Assembly: GCF_001552735.1 (NCBI RefSeq)
Contig: NZ_BCRT01000021.1
Span: forward strand, 496,001-560,000
Length of the DNA: 64,000 nt
Source of the DNA: Sanguibacter suarezii NBRC 16159
Lineage (GTDB): Bacteria; Actinomycetota; Actinomycetes; Actinomycetales; Cellulomonadaceae
Reading direction: 5' to 3'
A model generated the notes under the pieces. The model did no database searches and was not told the origin of the DNA. It saw nothing but the letters and a program-made list of their open reading frames with translations. The first letter of the stretch is position 1. Each line of letters opens with the position of its first letter. A program made the translations under genes and the position numbers. This document shows positions 53,325 to 63,110 of this stretch, one piece after another.

Positions 53325-53609
53325 TCAGCCCACGCTCAGGGCGGACTCGATGATCGTGGTCAGCAGCCCGCGGACGGTCTGGCTCTTGAGCACGAGGATG
53401 AGCAGCCCGGCGAAGCCCACCGCGGCGATGGTAGCGATCGCGTACTCCGCGGTGGCCATCCCCGCCTCGCGGCGCTCGGTCATGCTCACGACGACGGCCC
53501 GCCGCCAGGCCCGTGCGCGCCCCGCCCCGCCTGGTCGTGGTGCTCGGCGTGCGCTGGGGTGGGGCTGGGGGCGCCTGCGCGGCGCGCCCGGGACGGTGGT
53601 GGTTCTCAT
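53325..53609 (-). CDS. Flp-type pilin (DUF4244)
   Basis: 94 aa from ATG 53609, with a strong AGGAGAGC Shine-Dalgarno sequence 5 bases upstream. A basic, Pro/Arg-rich leader of about 50 residues ends in EAGMATAEYAIATIAAVGFAG, with Gly before the cleavage site and Glu at +5, then one helix. It is the likely major pilus subunit. The 194 bases upstream (53610-53803) up to the TadC gene have only this ribosome site; no gene was found. Confidence 0.8.
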   Translation of the reverse strand: MRTTTVPGAPRRRPQPHPSARRAPRPGGAGRARAWRRAVVVSMTERREAGMATAEYAIATIAAVGFAGLLILVLKSQTVRGLLTTIIESALSVG

Positions 53610-53803
53610 GACAGCTCTCCTGTCGCTCAGAGGTCGCCCGGGGCCGTCGGCCGCGGGTGTGCACCGTGGTGGTGCTGGTGCTCGAGCCTGCGCCGGCGGG
53701 TCCGAGGCGGTCCACGACCCCTCGCCCAGGTGTGCGGTGCGCCGCTGATCCATCGACCTGTGCGCAAGGTCTTCGACCGCCCGGCCCACCCCCTCGCCTG
53801 CGG

Positions 53804-54433
53804 TCACTGGAGCACCCCGGACCCCAGCGACAGCAGCACCGGTACCAGACCCACGAGCACGAAGGCCGGCAGGAAGCACAGACCGAGCGGCAGCACGAGA
53901 CGGACCCCGAGCCGGGCCGCCTCGGTCCGCGCTCGGGCGTCGGTGTCCTGACTGATCTGCAGGCCCGCGACCCGCAGGGCCTCCCTCGGGGCCGCACCGT
54001 GGGTCCACGCCGGTCGCAGCGCCGCGGCGAGCAGCGTGAACCGCGCAGGAGCGGCGGACCAGGCGGTGTCCCACGACGCACCGAGCAGCAGGGCGGCTGC
54101 CACGGAGCTCAACGCACGCCCCTCCGCCCCGCCCAGCGCTCGTCCGGTCGCCTCAATCGCCCGGGGGACTCCCGCTCCGGAGCTCAGTGCCGCGCCGAGG
54201 AGGTCGAGCACCACGGTGATCTCGACCCGGGGTAGCTCGCCCGTGCTCACTCCCCGGTCTGCCCCGTGGCCCAGCCAGCGCCTCCACCAGGACCGCCGGC
54301 ATCTGTCGCGGCCATCACGTCCACCACGCCGCGTCACCGCCGGACGCCGACCGGCGACCCGCCACGGCGTGCTCGCCACCCAGGCGAGGACGGCCACCAC
54401 GACCGCCACCACGGGCAGCGAGGTCTCGGTCAC
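53804..54433 (-). CDS. tadC: Type II secretion F-domain protein, TadC type
   Basis: 209 aa. An N-terminal helix, a basic linker, then the T2SSF domain (DLLGAALSSGAGVPRAIEATGRAL) and two C-terminal helices (LVLPLGLCFLPAFVLVGLVPVLL). Inner-membrane platform of the pilus assembly machine, working with TadB and the TadA ATPase. The start overlaps the TadB stop by 4 bases. Shorter than typical TadC (about 280-300 aa), as is usual in actinobacteria. Confidence 0.85.
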   Translation of the reverse strand: MTETSLPVVAVVVAVLAWVASTPWRVAGRRPAVTRRGGRDGRDRCRRSWWRRWLGHGADRGVSTGELPRVEITVVLDLLGAALSSGAGVPRAIEATGRALGGAEGRALSSVAAALLLGASWDTAWSAAPARFTLLAAALRPAWTHGAAPREALRVAGLQISQDTDARARTEAARLGVRLVLPLGLCFLPAFVLVGLVPVLLSLGSGVLQ

Positions 54434-55218
54434 GGCGGGTCACCGGCCGTGCGGGCCCGCGCGACCAGCCGGGTGGTCCACCGGTGCCCCACCCCGACCA
54501 GCACCAGCCCGACGACGGGAGCCGTCGCGCCCAGCCCGCCGGCCGCCACCAGGCCGAGGGGGTCGGCACCGAGCGACATCCCCACGACCGCTCCGATGCC
54601 CGGCAGCCAAGCCAGCACGCGGGCCGTCGACCTGGGCCCGGCCAGGGCGGCTGCTCGCTCCTGCTCTCCGCGCGCGGCCGTCACCAGAGTTCCGACGATG
54701 ACGTCGAGCACCGCAGCCAGCGGTGCCCCCGTCTCGGCGGCGAGGCGGCAGGCCGCGACGATGGCTGCGACCTGCCGGCGCGCCGCGGCGGTGACGGCTC
54801 CGCGCACCGGTCCGCTGCCCGCGATCACAAGAGCGACGAGGTCGTCTGCGTCGGGGATCCCCCGCGGGTCGACGCGCACCTGCCCCACCGACTGCCAGGC
54901 CTGGCCCGGCGCCATCCCCGCGCGCAGCATCCCGGCCACCTGGGTGACGACCACCTGCACGCTGGGCGAATCACTCGCCCGAGCGCCCCACGGCAGCCCG
55001 GGCCACCACCGCAGGCGGCGCCCGAGCGCACCGCCTCCGGCCCCGCCGGCTGCACGGCCTCCCTCCGCGCCGAGACCCCATCGGCGGGCGGTCACCCCGC
55101 GCACCGACCGTCCCCGCGGCCCGGCGACCAGCAGGACCGACATCCCCACCAGCGCACCGACCGCCATCTCCCACGGTCCGACGTCGAGCATCCCGGCCAG
55201 CACCTCGCGCGCCGTCAT
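54430..55218 (-). CDS. tadB: Type II secretion F-domain protein, TadB type
   Basis: 262 aa from ATG 55218, overlapping the TadA stop by 4 bases. An N-terminal helix (ALVGMSVLLVAG), a basic cytosolic part, T2SSF helices (VVVTQVAGMLRAGMAPGQAW) and two C-terminal membrane helices. Pairs with TadC to form the platform on which TadA acts. Confidence 0.85.
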   Translation of the reverse strand: MTAREVLAGMLDVGPWEMAVGALVGMSVLLVAGPRGRSVRGVTARRWGLGAEGGRAAGGAGGGALGRRLRWWPGLPWGARASDSPSVQVVVTQVAGMLRAGMAPGQAWQSVGQVRVDPRGIPDADDLVALVIAGSGPVRGAVTAAARRQVAAIVAACRLAAETGAPLAAVLDVIVGTLVTAARGEQERAAALAGPRSTARVLAWLPGIGAVVGMSLGADPLGLVAAGGLGATAPVVGLVLVGVGHRWTTRLVARARTAGDPP

Positions 55219-56399
55219 CGCACCCCTTCCCCAGGCCCCAGCCGCTCGACCAGAGCCGGCCATCCACCGCCCTCCTGCGGAGCACCGACCCCGTTCCAGG
55301 TCAGGGCTGGCGTCACGACGAGCCGGTCGCGTTCGTCCCGGCGCACGAGGGCCACCTCGCTGACGAAGCGACGAGCTCCCTCCCCCGCGTGCCGGGTGCG
55401 CCGCAAGTGGATGACCACGTCGAAGGCACTGACCGCCTGCGCGGCGACGGCCTCCCGGTCCATCCCGGCCAGCGCCGCGAGCGCCTCCAGGCGCGCCGGG
55501 ACGTCACCGGCGGCGTTGGCGTGCACCGTGGCGCACCCGCCCTCGTGCCCGGTGTTCAAGGCGGTGAGCACGTCACGGACCTCAGCACCACGGCACTCGC
55601 CGAGCACGATCCGGTCTGGCCGCATCCGCAGCGCGTTGCGCACGAGCGCGGACAGGTCGACCGCTCCCGAGCCTTCGACGTTGGGCCGGCGGGCCACGAG
55701 GGAGACGACGTGCGGATGGTCAGGAACCAGCTCACGAGCTTCTTCGATGGTGACGATCCGCTCGCCCCGGTCGACGAGCGAGAGCAGCGCGGCGAGCAGC
55801 GTCGTCTTCCCCGTCCCGGTCGCCCCGGAGACGAGGAAGCTCACCCGTTCACGCACGACGGCGCGCAGCACCGGCTCCCAGCCGGGCGGGATCATCCACG
55901 TCTCGACGAGCTCGGCGACTGTGAAGGCGCGGGCGCGCAGCACGCGCAGGGAGATGACCGCTCCGCTCGCGCAGACGGGTTCGATCACCGCGTGCAGGCG
56001 GGTGCCGTCAGGCAGGCGCGCGTCGACGGTGGGACTCGCGTCGTCGAGCCGTTGCCCGCCCGCGGCCGCCAGGCGCACCGCGAGCTCACGCACGTCCTGC
56101 GCCGTGCCGAGGTCGACGTCGGTGCGCTCCAGCCCGCGCCCGCGATCCACCCACACCTCGGCCGGTCCGTTGACCAGCACGTCGGTGACCAGCGGGTCGT
56201 CCAGGAACCGTTGCAGCTCACCGGCGCCGAACAGCTCGGCGCGCACCTGGGCGAGCATCTCGGCGAGCGCGGTGCTGCCCAGCACCAGCCCGCTGGCCTG
56301 GACCGCGTCGACCACCTGGGCGCGGGTCGGTGGCCCGGCCACCCGAGACAGTCGTTCGCGAACTCCGGCCAGGACCGGCTCCCCCTCGCGCATGCTCAT
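55215..56399 (-). CDS. tadA: Tad pilus/type II secretion ATPase TadA (CpaF)
   Basis: 394 aa from ATG 56399 (ATG 56411 also possible). Hexameric secretion ATPase powering pilin extrusion. Walker A GATGTGKTT, Asp box VTIEEARELV, Walker B VLGECRGAE, and the His box TGHEGGCATVHAN are intact. The N-terminal domain contains DVLVNGPAEVWVDRG, as in CpaF. Fourth-letter overlaps link it to the Ssd-like gene and to TadB. Confidence 0.93.
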   Translation of the reverse strand: MSMREGEPVLAGVRERLSRVAGPPTRAQVVDAVQASGLVLGSTALAEMLAQVRAELFGAGELQRFLDDPLVTDVLVNGPAEVWVDRGRGLERTDVDLGTAQDVRELAVRLAAAGGQRLDDASPTVDARLPDGTRLHAVIEPVCASGAVISLRVLRARAFTVAELVETWMIPPGWEPVLRAVVRERVSFLVSGATGTGKTTLLAALLSLVDRGERIVTIEEARELVPDHPHVVSLVARRPNVEGSGAVDLSALVRNALRMRPDRIVLGECRGAEVRDVLTALNTGHEGGCATVHANAAGDVPARLEALAALAGMDREAVAAQAVSAFDVVIHLRRTRHAGEGARRFVSEVALVRRDERDRLVVTPALTWNGVGAPQEGGGWPALVERLGPGEGVR

Positions 56400-57190
56400 G
56401 GCTGCGCCCATGACGGAGACCGGGCGCGCCCGGATGCGCCGACCTGCGCCAGGACTGCTGCCGCGACCCCGGCCAGCCGTCCGGCTCCGCGGACCATCCG
56501 CGGCCCTTCCCCACGTTCCAGGGCCCTCGCCAGCGACCGCACAGGCCGCATCTCTCCCCAGAGGTCGAGGCCGCTGGCCGCGGCGACGTCCTGGGCGGTG
56601 AGCCGCCCCGGCGCTGGTCCGCGCACGACGACGCCAGCCGGCACGGCGCGGTCGAGCACCCCGTCCAGCGCGATCGCGCCGGCGACGGAGGCGAGGTCGC
56701 GGCGGGCCAGCACCACCCATGCGGTGCACCCGCCGCGGCCCCCGGTCGCACCCCAGCGCCCCACCTGGTCGGCGGGGACGTCGTGGACCACGACGTCGCA
56801 CGCCACGGCGAGTGCGTCCAGCACGTCACCGGGGACGTCGTCGGGCAGGGCGGGTGGGCGGGCGCGGTCGGCGCTGAGCACGCCGGCACCCCGCCAGCGC
56901 GGCAGCAGGGCGTGCAGCTGGTCGCCGACCACCTCACCGCGGGCGGCGTGCAGGTCCGGCCAGCGCAGCCCGGGTTCGTCCTCGATGCCGAGCAGCACGT
57001 CGAGCCCGCCGCGGTCGCGGGCACCGTCGACGAGCACGGTGCTGGCTCCGGCGCGGACGGCCATGGCCGCGAGGGCCGCGGCGAAGACCGACGCCCCCAC
57101 GCCTCCCCGCGCGCCGACGACGCCGATCACCACCGGGGCGCTGTGCGCGCGGCCACCGGCATCGCCATCAGCCCTGGAGCGGTCTCTCAT
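56396..57190 (-). CDS. ssd: Ssd/TadZ-like MinD-family protein (Rv3660c type)
   Basis: 264 aa. First gene of the Tad operon. The deviant Walker A reads GARGGVGASVFAAA, lacking the Lys-Ser/Thr of GKS/T, as in mycobacterial Ssd, so ATP hydrolysis is doubtful. MinD/ParA-like strands with TVLVDGARDRGGLDVLLG follow. In relatives such proteins affect septum formation or position the Tad machine at the pole. Confidence 0.8.
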   Translation of the reverse strand: MRDRSRADGDAGGRAHSAPVVIGVVGARGGVGASVFAAALAAMAVRAGASTVLVDGARDRGGLDVLLGIEDEPGLRWPDLHAARGEVVGDQLHALLPRWRGAGVLSADRARPPALPDDVPGDVLDALAVACDVVVHDVPADQVGRWGATGGRGGCTAWVVLARRDLASVAGAIALDGVLDRAVPAGVVVRGPAPGRLTAQDVAAASGLDLWGEMRPVRSLARALERGEGPRMVRGAGRLAGVAAAVLAQVGASGRARSPSWAQP

Positions 57191-57345
57191 CCCGCCATCG
57201 TGGTGGGCGACCGCCGGAGGTCACGTCCGCGGCCGGCCACCGGTGGACGAGCCGGGAACGCCGCGCCCTGGGGAGGACCCGTTCTGCCGGGCCCTCCCCG
57301 GGGCGGCACCGACGGACGCTCCGCACGCCGAGCCCGCCCACCGTC

Positions 57346-57351
57346 TAGGCT
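57346..57351 (+). promoter_or_regulatory. -10 element for leaderless HAD-IB transcript
   Basis: TAGGCT, 6 bases, then GTG 57358. Confidence 0.55.
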
Positions 57352-57357
57352 CACTGT

Positions 57358-58197
57358 GTGACCCACGACACGGAGCGTCGCCGTAGCGCCGCGTTCTTCG
57401 ACCTGGACAAGACGATCATCGCGACGTCCTCCGCGGCCGCCTTCTCCCGCCCGTTCTACGCGGGCGGCCTGATCAGCCGCGGTGCGGTGCTGCGCAGCGC
57501 CTATGCGCACTTCCTCTACATGGTCGGCAGCGCTGACGCCGACCAGACCGAACGGATGCGCGCCCACCTGAGCTCGCTGGTCACCGGCTGGCCGGTGGAG
57601 CAGGTCTCCTCGATCGTCGCCGAGACGTTGCACCAGTACATCGACCCGTACGTGTACTCCGAGGCGGTCGCGCTCATCGCCGGTCACCACGCCGCCGGGC
57701 GGGACGTGGTGGTGGTCTCCGCCTCCGGTTCCGAGCTGGTCGAGCCCATCGCCGCGGTGCTCGGCGCCGACCACGTCATCGCCACCCGGATGGAGGTCTC
57801 CGAGGGCCGGTACACCGGGCTCATCGACTTCTACGCCTACGGGGAGAACAAGGCGCTGGCGATCACCGAGCTCGCCGAGCGGCTCGGCTACGACCTCGCC
57901 GAGTCCTATGCCTACTCCGACTCGATCACCGACGCCCCCATGCTCGAGGTGGTCGGTCACGGCTTCGCGGTCAACCCTGACCGCACCCTGCGCCGGCTCG
58001 CGGCGGAGAGGGGGTGGGGGGTGCTGACCTTCAACCGCCCCATCGCCCTGCGCCCCCGGCTCACCCCGCGGATGACGGTGCTGACGGCCGTCGCGGTGGC
58101 CGCCGCAGCAGCAGCGACGGTGCTCGTCTGGAGGTCGGCTCGCACCGCTGTGCACGCTGCCTCTCCCCCACTTTCCAACCGCGCAGAACTGGGGTAG
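57358..58197 (+). CDS. HAD-IB family hydrolase with C-terminal membrane anchor (Rv3661-like)
   Basis: 279 aa. Motif I FFDLDKTI (nucleophile D16 region), motif II VVSASG, the Lys in GENKALAI and motif IV YAYSDSITDAPML place it with SerB-like HAD-IB phosphatases. A helix near the C-terminus (VLTAVAVAAAAAATVLVW) tethers it to the membrane. Divergent from ssd; the same pair (Rv3660c-Rv3661) is adjacent in mycobacteria. Leaderless start after TAGGCT. Substrate may be a phospholipid precursor or phosphoserine. Confidence 0.88.
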   Translation: MTHDTERRRSAAFFDLDKTIIATSSAAAFSRPFYAGGLISRGAVLRSAYAHFLYMVGSADADQTERMRAHLSSLVTGWPVEQVSSIVAETLHQYIDPYVYSEAVALIAGHHAAGRDVVVVSASGSELVEPIAAVLGADHVIATRMEVSEGRYTGLIDFYAYGENKALAITELAERLGYDLAESYAYSDSITDAPMLEVVGHGFAVNPDRTLRRLAAERGWGVLTFNRPIALRPRLTPRMTVLTAVAVAAAAAATVLVWRSARTAVHAASPPLSNRAELG

Positions 58198-58333
58198 AAA
58201 GGGAGAACAACAGCACACACAGGTGAACCGGAACCCACGCGCGATCAGTCCACGTTAGGACATGTTGACCGGGCTCGTCCCGTAGCAACAACTTGATGAA
58301 GCACGCTTGCTCACCGTTCACCGGTGCGACCTC

Positions 58334-58363
58334 ACGGCGTCTCTCCTTCGGAAGAGGCGCCGT
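58334..58363 (+). terminator. TTCG-loop hairpin between HAD-IB and malic enzyme genes
   Basis: ACGGCG and CGCCGT close a stem of about 13 pairs with a TTCG tetraloop and one or two mismatches, followed by a mildly T-rich stretch. The best reading is the HAD-IB terminator. The rest of the 58198-58441 gap has no recognised element. Confidence 0.6.
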
Positions 58364-58435
58364 CAGGTTGTTCTGGGGCGATGGACCCGGTGCGCGGCCC
58401 GTCCGGCGACCTGTTGTGCTCGTCTCAGCGATCAC

Positions 58436-58441
58436 TAGTGT
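58436..58441 (+). promoter_or_regulatory. -10 element for leaderless malic enzyme transcript
   Basis: TAGTGT, 6 bases, then ATG 58448. Confidence 0.55.
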
Positions 58442-58447
58442 GTGCTC

Positions 58448-59833
<1,386 letters not shown>

Positions 59834-59851
59834 CCGCCGCTCTCCACCACC

Positions 59852-60583
59852 TCACAGGTGCCGCAGGAACCGCTCCGGCGCGTCGAGGAAGGACCGCCAG
59901 CTGCGCACGAGCGCCAGGTCCTCCCAGGCGGTCTCCCGCAGGCCCCACTCCCCGACCTCGTAGATCGTCGCGCCCGGCAGCGCCGCGAGGAGCGGCGAGT
60001 GAGTCGACAGGATGACCTGGGATCCGCCGTCGTCGAGCCGGTCCTTGAGGATCGCGAGCAGCGAGAGACAGCCGGAGAAGGACAGTGCCGACTCTGGCTC
60101 GTCGAGCAACCACAACCCCTTCTTCTTGAACCGGTCGACGACCAGGTCGAGGAACGACTCCCCGTGGGAGACCTCGTGGAAGGTCATGTCCGGTCGGGAC
60201 GCGGAGGGGTTCTTCTCGAGGTACGTGAACAGCCCGTGCATCGTCTCCGCCCGCAGGAAGTACCCGCGCCGGGTGGACCCGAGGTTGCGCTCGAGGCCCA
60301 GGTGCTGGCCGAGGACCGACTCGCTGACCCGGGTGGAGTGCATCGCCCCGGTCGACCCACCCTCGGGAGAGAGCCCGTAGGCGGCGGCCACGGCTTCCAC
60401 GAGGGTCGACTTGCCAGACCCGTTCTCCCCCACGAGCACGGTCGCCGGGCCCATCTCGAGACCGGCGTCGAGGATCTGGGCCACCGGGGCGAGCGTGGCA
60501 GGCCACTCCCCGCGCGGCATGGGATCCAGTGGATGGTCGGTGAGGCGGCGGATCGGGAACCGGTCGACGTCCATGCGCCCCAT
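59852..60583 (-). CDS. AAA-family (ABC-like) ATPase
   Basis: 243 aa (ATG 60574, MDVDRFP, is an alternative start with CAGGAT 7 bases before). Walker A GENGSGKST, a signature-like SHGESFLDL in place of LSGGQ, Walker B LWLLDEPESALS, and the H-switch STHSPLLAALPG. This is the RecF/SMC-like soluble subtype, not a transporter ATPase. No partner gene with toxin, nuclease or protease features is adjacent. Role unknown. Confidence 0.8.
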   Translation of the reverse strand: MGRMDVDRFPIRRLTDHPLDPMPRGEWPATLAPVAQILDAGLEMGPATVLVGENGSGKSTLVEAVAAAYGLSPEGGSTGAMHSTRVSESVLGQHLGLERNLGSTRRGYFLRAETMHGLFTYLEKNPSASRPDMTFHEVSHGESFLDLVVDRFKKKGLWLLDEPESALSFSGCLSLLAILKDRLDDGGSQVILSTHSPLLAALPGATIYEVGEWGLRETAWEDLALVRSWRSFLDAPERFLRHL

Positions 60584-60619
60584 CCTGGCAGGTGGGCGGC
60601 TACGGTTCCCGGACCCGGC

Positions 60620-61327
60620 TCAGCCGCGCGTCCGCTCCCCCGTCGCCTGCGCCGTCGTGCCCGCCTGCGCCGCCGCCCCCACCGTCCCCGCAGCCGGTGC
60701 GAAGTCCACCACGGACGTGCAGCACGCGCCGACGAGCTCGGTGTCGTGGCTGATGAGCAGCACCCCCAACCCTCCGGCGGCCTCAGCCAGGACCAGGCGC
60801 ACGAGGGAGGCGGTCGTCGCGGCGTCGAGCATCGCGGTGGCCTCGTCGCACACGAGATAGCGCGGCGCCTGGACGAGCGCCCGGGCCAGGCAGGCGCGCT
60901 GCAGCTGGCCGTCGCTCACCTGGTGCGGGCGCCGCCCGAGCAGGTCCGCGGTGAGTCCCACCCGCTCGGCCGCCTCCAGCACGTCCACCCGGCGCCCGAC
61001 CACGTCCCCCGGCTCGGCGATGATCGCCGCGAGGGTGTGGCGCGGGTCGGTCGAGGCCCGGGGGGACTGGAACAGCATGGCGACCGCACCGCGCACGGCG
61101 CGCGGTGCGCGGAACCGCGTCCCGGTGGCCACGACGCCGTCCACCGTGACCGTCCCGGAGCGGGGCCGGTCGAGGAGGGCGAGGACCCGGGCCAGAGTGG
61201 TCTTCCCCGTCCCGGACGGCCCGGTCAGCCCGACCACGGACCCGGGGGCCACGGACAGCGTGACCCGGTCCAGCACGTGCGGGCCGCGGCCGTACCCCGC
61301 GGTGACGTCGATCGCGTCGAGGCTCAT
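60620..61327 (-). CDS. Dpp/Opp-type ABC transporter ATP-binding protein (F subunit)
   Basis: 235 aa from ATG 61327, overlapping the stop of the other ATPase by 1 base. Walker A GPSGTGKTT, Q-loop LFQSPRASTDPR, a signature changed to QVSDGQLQRACLARAL, Walker B YLVCDEATAMLD and H-switch ISHDTELV. Works as the second ATPase of a nickel/peptide-type importer. The weakened signature (VSDGQ for LSGGQ) is notable but seen in DppF relatives. Last gene of the operon. Confidence 0.88.
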   Translation of the reverse strand: MSLDAIDVTAGYGRGPHVLDRVTLSVAPGSVVGLTGPSGTGKTTLARVLALLDRPRSGTVTVDGVVATGTRFRAPRAVRGAVAMLFQSPRASTDPRHTLAAIIAEPGDVVGRRVDVLEAAERVGLTADLLGRRPHQVSDGQLQRACLARALVQAPRYLVCDEATAMLDAATTASLVRLVLAEAAGGLGVLLISHDTELVGACCTSVVDFAPAAGTVGAAAQAGTTAQATGERTRG

Positions 61328-62292
61328 CAGGCTCCTGTCCGGGTGCGGTAGCGGCGATCGCCGACGCTGACCAGCGCCGTGGGACCGCCGGACTGGCGGC
61401 TCTCGGGACGGCGCAGGTGGTAGACGCACTCCTCCGGGAGATCGGTGAGCACGGGCGGGCTGCCCGGGATCGGGTGCAGCCCGCGGCTCGGCAACGCGGC
61501 GAGCAGGTCCCGGGTGTAGTCGTGGAGGGGATCCTCGAGGACCGCGCGGGCCGGGCCGGCCTCCATGAGCCGGGAGGCGTACATGACGGCGACGGCGTCG
61601 GCCACGTCCGTGCGCAGCAAGGACGCAAGGTCGTGGGTGATGAGCAGCACGGCCGCGCCGGCGTCGGCGCAGTCGCGCAGCACTGCCAGGACGTGGTCGG
61701 TGAGGGCGCGGTCCAGGCTCGCCGTCGGCTCGTCGGCGACGATCACGTCCGGGTCGCCCGCGAGCGCACCGGCGATGGCCACCCGCTGCGCCATGCCGCC
61801 GGAGAGCTCGTGCGGGTAGCAGTCCAGGGCGTCGGGGTCGAGACCGACGCGGCGGGCCAGCTCGTCGGGGGTGCGGGCGGTGCCGAGCAGCCGGATGGTC
61901 TCGGCGAGCTGGGAGCGGGCGGTGCGCACCGGCGTCAGGTGGGTCGCCGCAGACTGCGGGACCAGCCCTACCCGCCGGCCGCGGAACGGCTCTGCGGCGA
62001 AGACGTCGAGCGCGTCGTGGCCGGTGCCCACCGTCACGGTCCCACTGTGCCGGGCGCCGGCGGGCAGCATGTTCATCACCGCGGAGGCGAGGATCGACTT
62101 GCCGCAGCCGGACTCCCCCACGAGCGCGGTGACGGTCCCGGGCGCCACCTCGAGGTCGATGTCGCTCGCGGCGTGGACCACCTTCCCCCCGGGCAGCGGG
62201 AGGCGGACCGTGAGCGAGGAGATCCGCAGGCCGGACGACGACGGCGGCCCGGTCCGAGGTGCAGGCGCGGCACTGGTGGAAGCGGCGGTCAC
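61327..62292 (-). CDS. Dpp/Opp-type ABC transporter ATP-binding protein (D subunit)
   Basis: 321 aa from GTG 62292, overlapping the permease stop by 4 bases. Walker A GESGCGKSI, Q-loop VPQSAATHLTPVR, signature LSGGMAQRVAIAGAL, Walker B VIVADEPTASLD, H-switch ITHDLASL, and a C-terminal oligopeptide-transporter tail. The expected tail cysteines are reduced (one Cys in EECVYHL), so an Fe-S cluster is unlikely. Confidence 0.9.
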   Translation of the reverse strand: MTAASTSAAPAPRTGPPSSSGLRISSLTVRLPLPGGKVVHAASDIDLEVAPGTVTALVGESGCGKSILASAVMNMLPAGARHSGTVTVGTGHDALDVFAAEPFRGRRVGLVPQSAATHLTPVRTARSQLAETIRLLGTARTPDELARRVGLDPDALDCYPHELSGGMAQRVAIAGALAGDPDVIVADEPTASLDRALTDHVLAVLRDCADAGAAVLLITHDLASLLRTDVADAVAVMYASRLMEAGPARAVLEDPLHDYTRDLLAALPSRGLHPIPGSPPVLTDLPEECVYHLRRPESRQSGGPTALVSVGDRRYRTRTGA

Positions 62293-63110
62293 AGTCTCAG
62301 CTCCGACGGTTGGGGTGGGGCGAGCACCGTGCGCAGGGACGTCCCGAACACCGCGACGCACACCGTCGTGAGGACCAGCACACCGGCGGGGAAGGCCAGG
62401 GTCCACCACCCGCCCAGGAGCAGGGAGCTGCGGGCCTCTTCGAGCAAGGTGCCCAGGCTGGCCTCGTGGGGCGGCAGCCCGAAGCCGAGGAAGGACAGCG
62501 TCGACTCGTGCCACACCGCATGGGGCAGCAGCAGCACGACGGCGATGAGCGCCTGCGGCGCGGCGGCCGGGATGAGGTGACCGGTGATGACGCGCCGGCG
62601 TCCGGCTCCGGCGAGGATCGCCGCGTCGATGTAGGGCCGGTGCCGCAGGCTGAGGATCTCCGAGCGGATGATCCGCGCGACCTGGGTCCAGTGCGTCAGG
62701 GCGATGGAGAGCACGACGGCCAGCAGGCTGCCCCGGAACATCGCCACGATGACGATGCCCAGCAGCAGGTGCGGCAAGGCGTTGACGGCGTCGGTGCTGC
62801 GCATGACGATCCGGTCCACCCACCCCCCGGCCAGGCCGGCCGTGGTCCCGACGACGACGCCGATCACCGTGGCCAGCAGCGCGCAGGCGAGGGCGACGAG
62901 CAGCGAGGTGCGGATGGCCGAGGCGATCCGCACGAACAGGTCGCGCCCTGCGGAGTCCGTCCCGAAGAGGTTCTCGAGGGACGGTGCGAGGCGGGCGCTG
63001 GAGTAGTCGGTGACGCGGTCGTCCACCCCGGCGACCCACGGCACGAGCACCGCGTAGGCCACCACGACGGCGAGCAGCGCGCCGGCGACGACCATCCGCC
63101 GCCTAGCCAT
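62289..63110 (-). CDS. Dpp/Opp-type ABC transporter permease (C subunit)
   Basis: 273 aa with six membrane helices and the BPD_transp_1 region: FGTDSAGRDLFVRIASAIRTSL near residue 50 and the coupling loop AGAGRRRVITGHLIPAAAPQAL near 165. The stop overlaps the D ATPase GTG, and the start overlaps the B permease stop. Substrate class could be peptide, nickel or a metallophore. Confidence 0.9.
   Translation of the reverse strand: MARRRMVVAGALLAVVVAYAVLVPWVAGVDDRVTDYSSARLAPSLENLFGTDSAGRDLFVRIASAIRTSLLVALACALLATVIGVVVGTTAGLAGGWVDRIVMRSTDAVNALPHLLLGIVIVAMFRGSLLAVVLSIALTHWTQVARIIRSEILSLRHRPYIDAAILAGAGRRRVITGHLIPAAAPQALIAVVLLLPHAVWHESTLSFLGFGLPPHEASLGTLLEEARSSLLLGGWWTLAFPAGVLVLTTVCVAVFGTSLRTVLAPPQPSELRL

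Noticed and set aside
53610-53803. A possible extra small gene between the DUF4244 pilin and TadC
   Set aside because: Frames there have no signal peptide, prepilin motif or ribosome site apart from the one serving the pilin gene.
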